A program made the position numbers and the translations under genes. A stretch of DNA of 64,000 nt from Microthyrium microscopicum (taxonomy: Eukaryota; Ascomycota; Dothideomycetes; Microthyriales; Microthyriaceae): assembly GCA_010405405.1 (NCBI GenBank), contig MU004235.1:262538-326537 (forward strand). The letters are read 5' to 3'. Numbering within the stretch: the stretch's first letter is position 1; each line of letters starts with the position of its first letter. The notes under the pieces were generated by a model, which searched no databases, had not been told where the DNA came from, and saw only the letters and a list, made by a program, of their open reading frames with translations. Of this stretch, positions 58,002 through 64,000 are shown in pieces.

Positions 58002-58964
58002 CTACATGTCTTCATCTGACACTTCTTCAATTTCCACGCGCTTCGTTCCTTGCTCGACTTGATCAGCAGCCATTTCTGTATCAGTAACACCATCCTGCTC
58101 CACAGCCCTGACTTCTTCTTCGAATCGCCTGGCCTCCTCGTCCAGATCAACCGCGGGCCCCTCTTTCATTTCTCTGGCCATCAAGCGCTGAACAGTCTCT
58201 TTCTCAGCCTCATCAGCCGCCTTCTCCGCCACCCTACTTGCTGGCACAGCACTGTAACCAGCCTGCTCCAGCCGATCCGCCTCCTCTGGCTCCAACAGCT
58301 TCCCTCCCTCTCCTCTTACCGCCGCCATCTTGCTTGCCACGACAGTCGGCACGAACCGTGACACTGCCTCTTTGTGCAAGTCTCGTATTTGCGGCGCCGA
58401 AGAATATGTCGTTTGCGCCGGCTGCACTGGCACCACCACCTTCCCCCTGCCCGGTATTGGTTCGAAATTCGGATTCCCAGGCCTCCTCTTTCTCGGGATC
58501 GGCGGCATATTCTCCACATCTCCCGGCATAGGAATATCTCTCACATCCTCATCCGTTTCCGACTCTGGAGTCCTAGACCTCTGCCGTCTCTCGCCACCCC
58601 TTCCACGCTTGCCTAGCACCCCACGATCCCTCCGATCATCGCCACCATACCGCCTATCCTCACGTTCTTCACGCTCGGGTTTGTCAGGTACGCCAGCGAC
58701 CTCACGCGCCTTCCGTATCCGTAGCACATCACGCTCAAGCTCTTCAAGCTGTCGCTTCTCGTGTGCCTTTAACGCGCCGCCGTTGGCATCGCGTTGTTCT
58801 ATGAGGGAGTCTATTTGGCGCTGGACGCGGTCTGGATTGCGACGAGCGAGTTTCTCGGCGCGTTGGGCGGCGAGTTGTGTTTTTTGCTTTTTGATGGATT
58901 TTTTCTTGTCGGCTTTTAGGGCGGCGGTTGCGGGGTTGACGGAGCGTTCTTTGCCTTTGGCCAT
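58002..58964 (-). CDS. WBP11-like splicing-associated protein
   Basis: A single exon of 320 residues begins at ATG 58964. The N-terminus, 'MAKGKERSVNPATAALKADK' followed by 'KKSIKKQKTQ', matches the WW-domain-binding protein 11 family: 'SVNPxxAxRKxxKKKELKKNK' type with a long basic helix. A predicted coiled coil follows to about residue 90. Then come an Arg/Glu/Asp-rich stretch ('EREEREDRRYGGDDRRDRG'), Pro-rich pieces ('MPPIPRKRRPGNP') that may bind WW or SH3 domains, a conserved 'FVPTVVASKM' segment and an acidic C-terminal coiled coil. WBP11 proteins are nuclear pre-mRNA splicing factors. The family match is clear in the first 60 residues and weaker beyond. Confidence 0.8.
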   Translation of the reverse strand: MAKGKERSVNPATAALKADKKKSIKKQKTQLAAQRAEKLARRNPDRVQRQIDSLIEQRDANGGALKAHEKRQLEELERDVLRIRKAREVAGVPDKPEREEREDRRYGGDDRRDRGVLGKRGRGGERRQRSRTPESETDEDVRDIPMPGDVENMPPIPRKRRPGNPNFEPIPGRGKVVVPVQPAQTTYSSAPQIRDLHKEAVSRFVPTVVASKMAAVRGEGGKLLEPEEADRLEQAGYSAVPASRVAEKAADEAEKETVQRLMAREMKEGPAVDLDEEARRFEEEVRAVEQDGVTDTEMAADQVEQGTKRVEIEEVSDEDM

Positions 58965-59366
58965 GATGGCTGTGATAATGCGATAGTGGGATGAGTGGAG
59001 CTAGGATTGCTGAGGCGGTATATGGGGAGGTTGTTGCGTGGAGATTTTAATGCGATTAGAGATGAAGTTGAAGTTGGATTATTGGTGACGATTTTTGGTG
59101 GTCTGAGCGTCCACGAGGCTGAATGACAGCCTCGTGGTTCCCACGTTTTGGCAACTGCGACATGAATATCTTTACTGACACAGAAGTAGCCTTGTTAAAG
59201 GAAGAAAATTTATTGTTTACAAACCTGTAAGCGAACGGCCTTGAACCTACCATATTGTGCTCTTACGCGCCACTTCAGCATAAACGCCCTCAAAATATTT
59301 ATCCATGTTTACCCCATATAATGCATCTTTCCATCAAAGTCCTTAAGCCAGTCTGAGCATATCTTT
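58965..59366. other. Intergenic, WBP11-like promoter and fasciclin 3' flank
   Basis: No gene is seen. A B-box-like string on the minus strand near 59,240 lacks any tRNA context. Confidence 0.5.
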
Positions 59367-61065
59367 TTATAAATCCCATCTCATAGCCTGTTCTTCTGGT
59401 GCCTCAATGATGTTCTCCGTCTTCACCAATGGTCCCAAACGCTCCTTCAGCTCGTCCACACTCATCTCACCCTCCTCCATCCAGTATCCGCGCTCCTCCT
59501 CAGTCTTTGCGCCAGGGGTCTTTGGTGGGATCAGAATAGAGTTGACGACTTGCACCACACCGTCCTTGGCGAGTCCATCTTGCACAGCAACAGTCACGAA
59601 AGCATTGACCTTCATGCTGACAAATGGTCCACGTCTGATCACGTCCACAGCAATTGGCTTCTCGAGTAATGTTGGCAGATCAACATGTACATATGCAGTC
59701 TTCACGCTCTTCACGTGGCCGACTTCCGTTTTGTGGCATCCATGATCACCCGCTTCGAAGAAGTCCCGGGTAGTCTTCTTCTTGCCGTCGTAGTATGCTG
59801 TGCTGTAGAGCGTGCGGTCTGGCACGACATGGTAAGACAGGAGGGCCTTGAGATATTTCTCGCCGTATTTGGAAAATAGGAAGGCGTTGGCACGCGGTCC
59901 GAGACGTTGAAAGGCACGGTTGGTAGGCGCAAAGAGTGTGCCGCCGACAGTGTCTTTACCGGTAGTGTTGAGGGTGTCGAATAGACCAGTTCTGACGAGA
60001 CCCAGTTCAAAGGTAGAGAATGTGTTGGGTAGGTGAGTAATGATGGCTAGGGCTGGTGGTGGAGGTAGGAGGATTGCGGATGTGCCGTGAATTATGCCGT
60101 TAACGGCGGGCTAATGATGGTTAGTTTCTAGGTTCGGGAGAGAACAGAAGGAGACTTACGATATTGGCAGCAATCACGCGATTGTAGTAGTTGACTCTTA
60201 GACCACGGATAAAGCCAAACCAACGGGTTAGAACTCGTTGGGGGTGGCCACCTAAAGAGTCTGGTTCGAGTAGGGTTGGCGATGTGTGAGCAAAGACGAG
60301 TTTCCAGGACGGGTAGACGCCTGGAAGGATGTGGTAGAGTATCACCTTCTTGATGACAGACTTTGGTACCTTAGGAAGATGCTTCGGCAATTTAGAAAAT
60401 GCGTAGTCCGTTGGGGCGAAGATGGTGTAGTTGGCCTTGGTACTGTTGAGTAGTTTAACTAGCTCTTTGTCTTCGTCAATGATCATGGTTAGATTCTTCG
60501 TGTAGTTTGACTTTGAGATCAACTCATAGATGGTTAGGTTGGGCTTTCCGTGATGATGACCGTGTGGAAAATGAGGCCAATGAAAGTGTGGCTTCTTGGG
60601 TTTCTTTCCATGCTTTCCATGCTTCCCATGTTTTCCATGCTTCTTTCCCTTCTTTCCCCACCATGGCGGTCTCTTGTGCTCCCCAGGTGATCCAGGAGGT
60701 CCATGGTGTGGTGGTTTATGTGGTGCATCAGTGGATGGCGAAAGAGGGTTTTCGAATTGCTCAAGCGCACTTTCAATCCAGGAAAAGTCAAATGGCGATT
60801 CTGATTTATCGTCATCTTTGTGGTGACACTTGTGCTTTGACTTTGAAATCGCATCGTCCAATGGATGTGGTAAAGATTCGGATACGTGCTTGAATGGCTT
60901 CTTCAGTCGGTGCGTCAGTTTGCCCCATGATGGAAGTCGATCCAAAAGTCCATGTCTGGGTTCAGAAGACGACTCAATCGGAATCTGAGCAAACACTTCT
61001 GCATCTGGAACTACGAAAGCCGTAGCTACAGCCGCAAGCGGCAATAAAGTCAAGGCAGTTCTCAT
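59367..61065 (-). CDS. Secreted fasciclin (FAS1) protein with two FAS1 domains and a His/Lys-rich linker
   Basis: Minus-strand exons 60160-61065 and 59367-60110 give 549 residues. The 49-nt intron (GTAAGT, phase 0) lies at 'RVIAANI/PAVNGIIHG', inside a FAS1 H2 motif. The signal peptide (MRTALTLLPLAAVATAF) is clear. After about 90 charged residues comes a low-complexity segment at about 140-175 with repeated 'GKHGKHGKHGKK' and 'HFPHGHHHGKP'. The first FAS1 domain runs from about 180 to 315 ('TIYELISKSNYTK', 'YTIFAPTDYAFSKLP', 'ILYHILPG'). The second runs from about 325 to 525 ('LFDTLNTTG', 'GTLFAPTNRAFQRLG', 'LLSYHVVPDRTLYS', 'VVQVVNSIL'). FAS1 proteins act in cell-surface adhesion. There is no clear GPI signal or terminal transmembrane span. 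Confidence 0.9.
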
Positions 61066-62386
61066 GATTTCGATGTCTACCAGAACTGAGGTAGGAGGAG
61101 GATGGAACAAGAGACAATACCAAGATGGAGGGGCGCCAATACCTATGAAGTAAAACGATCTAGGTCACTTTGTACGCGTATGCTTGAACGATGCAGGGCG
61201 AGAGGACAAATCAGAATGCTCTCTGGAACGCCTAGTACATCACTCCAGCATCTGTATTTAGGCTAAACCGCTTGTAACAGAGGGAGCTAGAAAAGGAATA
61301 GATATGTCTAGGTAAAACATGTAAACAAAATCCTCCATAACTTTCAAAACTTATGATTGAAGACAGGGCATCAAGTAAAGTTGTTTGTTTGCTTAAAGAA
61401 CTCATTCAATGATCAGAATAACATAGCCTCCCTAGGTGAAACGACAGCGTTAAGGGCAAATGTTTATGACACTCGCTCAAGGGACTATTATGCGCCATCA
61501 TTGGCTGCATTTGCGGAGAGTTCTCGCATTTACTGATTCCAAGGAAAGGCATATCTGCTGAAAACTCCTGTAACTTATGATGATTATAAATGTAGGTCGA
61601 GATCAGAGAAATGGATGACGACAAGATGAGGCTTGATCTCGAATGTGTGTCAACCCCACAAAATCAACAGTTCTTGTCGCAGATTGGCTAGAATTGCAGC
61701 CACACCAGATCGGTGTTCGGAAAACCAGGGAGTCCGAGGCCGACGATAGCGAATAGCTTTTACTCTAGAGTCTCTGGGCCACTGGACTCGGGATTGAGAA
61801 GAAAGCCCATGATCTCTATAACCCGAATTGAGTGGGAGAAGACACAATTGTTCGGTCTGATTTTGCCCTGAATTCGATCATGAAAGTGAACGACTGATCT
61901 TCTCATGGAACATAGATGTCAGTGCTTCATCCCATGGTCAAAGCTCGCAACTGTTTCTATGATGGGAATCGATCGGGCGACTCGAGAACTTGCTTGCTTT
62001 AAAGCTCATGCGATATTGTTTGTCCTACCATATGATCTGTGATTGGGATGAGGAGGGTGGAAGAAACCAGAATCAAGCGCTAAAAGATTGGCAACTGCAC
62101 ACGGCGAATATACGGTATACGCTAAGCGCTCGGGGACTAGCGTATTTTGCTCTTTCTCTTCATGTCCTGAAGAAGAAGTTCAGCCAACTACACCTGATAC
62201 TCATTGACTTGAGTAGGCTCTACAATCAAGGTAAAGGACGTCTTCGACGGCTCCATCGACTAGAAATACAGTTAAGGATATGTAGGTTCTTAGGTACAAA
62301 GGTATTGATTGATTAACCGCCATCTCGCCACCATCCACACGAGCAACTGTTCAAGGCGCGTGTCCTCCAGTTACCAGAGAGCTGTT
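61066..62386. other. Intergenic, fasciclin promoter and oxygenase 3' flank
   Basis: These 1.3 kb hold only short frames on both strands. No repeat, RNA gene or recognisable domain was found. Confidence 0.5.
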
Positions 62387-64000
62387 TCACGACATGCCCA
62401 CACTTTGATATGCATCAGGAAGCACAGAACGTATCGGGCTATCAGCAGGAAGTTTCCTGCGTTGCCAGACCTGATCCATTCTATGACCTGAATCTGCATT
62501 ATCGCCACCAGTAAAAACACCTTTTCCAAGTCCATCGAACCGCAAATTCCAGGTGACTGGACTGGGAAGGAGTTCACCCCACTGGACATCGGTATAGCGT
62601 ACTAGACCATCCGGCGTGTGCACACGTCGAAGTCGACCAAGCTTGTCGTGGGCCACGCGAAGGTTCTTCCACTGAGCCGTGCTTTTGAGAAGACAAGTGA
62701 GAGCAATGATGCTGAGTTCCTGTCCGATGATGCCTGGTCGTCGAGGACCGTCATATGAACCCAAGTTCAAGTAGTATCCTTGAGGGCGGCCGAGAATGAA
62801 ATCATTCTGTTCAGGATAAGATTGGGAAGACTGAGTTTGTATGAGTGAAATGTCTTTGACAAGGATTATCGACACTCACAATATCCAATACAATCGTGTC
62901 TCCAACGGAAACATCCACCATCTCTTCAATTACTTTACCATCCACGATTTTGGTGCTCTTCAGCTGAACAGCCTTTACCTTCTCATCTTTCGGGCTGAAT
63001 ATACGGAGTAATTGAACCTCATGGAAGCGCTGCGCCTCCAGCGCGTATCTTTCAACATCATCATAGACGTCATCTTTGACAATCACCCTTGTGCCAGCCT
63101 CGTTAAGCTTGGAATCAGCCCAGACAATGTCTTGAAGCTTTCGCCATTGCTCAGTTGGTCCATCTTGGTCCACACTCTTGTTCTTACGACTCTTTGGATC
63201 GATAAAGTAAGCAAGCGCTTCGGTAAACGTAGTGACAGTCGATACGCCAGTGCCAAGGACTTGTGCCAGGAGGATTGCAGCAATTTGTTGAGTTGAAAAG
63301 CCACCTTGACCACTGAGAGCATGGACGAGAGAGGCTCCAAGCCTTCTCACATTCTGAACATAGTCTGGGTCACCAGTCACAGCACGCTCGAGCTGCAAGA
63401 TATAGCTTCCGATGACACCTTTTCCAAGGATTGTGGTTTGGTATCTGGCGACGCCCTTCTTGGTGAGTTTTATTAAGAATTGCAAAGACTCTTTGAATGC
63501 ATGCCTCAATTTCCACAGCCGAGCCGGATCAGAATCTTGCGAGCTAAAGCGTTGACAATTGCTCAAGTGCAAATAGATGTCGTTCTCGTCGTATGGTCTT
63601 TCGAGGTGCTGTTCAGTCTTGATCGACTCCCAAAACCCCAAAAAGTCGGCAAAGAAACGGGTGATTAGCGGGATCGCAAAGTCCTTTACCACGTCAATTT
63701 GGTAAATCTGATCGCCATTTGCTTTCTTCTGAAACTTTCGTTGTTCGCGCAATCGTATGTTATTTGCGAGTCCGTCGAAGTATTGGGAGACGCTCTTTCC
63801 CCAGTCCGAAGGGAGAGATTTCCGAATAATGCCATCGGCGACCGACTGAGGAGCCCAATCGCCGGCAATAATGGCTCGAAGTGTTTCATGAGAGATGTCG
63901 CCTGGCTCGATTTCACTTAGTTTAGCCCAATCTGGTGCTGTGGTACCATCAAGTATTTCTTTGATGACATCGTAGTCCGCGATTGTGACAGGAGCTTTCG
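62387..64000 (-). CDS. ppoC: Psi-producing (fatty-acid) oxygenase, PpoC/10R-dioxygenase type, 3' part
   Basis: Minus-strand exons are 62880 to beyond 64000 and 62387-62830; the 5' part lies outside the window. The visible about 520 residues are the end of the dioxygenase/linker and the P450-like half of a linoleate diol synthase-family protein: 'DISHETLRAIIAGDWAPQSV', 'ANGDQIYQIDVVKDFAIPLI', 'RFFADFLGF', 'VHALSGQGGFSTQQIAAI' and 'ALEAQRFHEVQLLR'. Ppo enzymes make oxylipins that control sporulation and secondary metabolism. Where a heme-thiolate Cys is expected ('HxCLG'), the sequence reads 'RRPGIIGQELSIIALT' with Gly and no Cys. That resembles Aspergillus PpoC, whose P450 half lacks isomerase activity. 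The last about 45 residues ('GKGVFTGGDNADSG...') look like an unusual tail. Confidence 0.87.

Noticed and set aside
58330-58986. A 218-codon plus-strand frame, Ser/Arg-rich
   Set aside because: It is antisense to the charged WBP11-like gene, which has a family match and a better start.

Overview
The window is nuclear DNA from a filamentous ascomycete (Pezizomycotina; a Leotiomycete would fit, but the order cannot be fixed from this window alone). The evidence is short introns (46-181 nt) with GTRNGT donors and CTAAC-like branch sites, a cofilin gene whose first exon is only the ATG, a psi-producing oxygenase, a fungal Get5, and an AT-rich block with the signature of repeat-induced point mutation (RIP).

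Layout. Positions 1 to about 10,880 are a gene-free, CTAG/TA-rich block of decayed transposon DNA. It contains a minus-strand relic of a Tnp2/KDZ-like transposase (about 1,860-6,411), a small plus-strand relic (6,838-7,284) and a second minus-strand relic with an RG-rich N-terminus (about 8,040-10,368). The euchromatic part follows. It holds an intracellular GH13 glycosidase (12,211-14,241), a wax-synthase-like MBOAT membrane acyltransferase (15,284-16,914), a small basic nuclear-type orphan (17,892-18,755) and a large Q/N/H-rich orphan (20,168-23,843). Next comes a structurally whole 978-bp TRIM-like element with identical terminal repeats (26,397-27,374), sitting 384 bp upstream of an MFS sugar transporter (27,759-29,600).

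From 31 to 41 kb lies a block of conserved housekeeping genes: an F-box protein, the rRNA methyltransferase NOP2, Get5, cofilin, mitochondrial HSP60 and MsrA. From 41.8 to 52.7 kb the content is more accessory: a secreted SURNod19-like protein, a DUF1348 protein, a roadblock/LC7 protein, a tannase/feruloyl esterase interrupted by an in-frame TGA, a glycosylated four-span membrane protein and an O-methyltransferase. The right end carries WASP/Las17, a second F-box protein, a WBP11-like splicing factor, a two-domain secreted fasciclin protein, and the 3' part of a PpoC-type fatty-acid oxygenase running off the window.

No single cluster or pathway joins these genes. Functional links are loose: actin assembly (cofilin, WASP), protein quality control and targeting (HSP60, Get5, MsrA, F-box proteins), and sugar or plant-material use (GH13, sugar transporter, tannase). 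No tRNA, rRNA or CRISPR array was found. The best candidates for something undescribed are the three-ORF decayed DNA-transposon block and the miniature LTR element. All splice sites were placed by eye from reading frame and consensus, not from transcripts.
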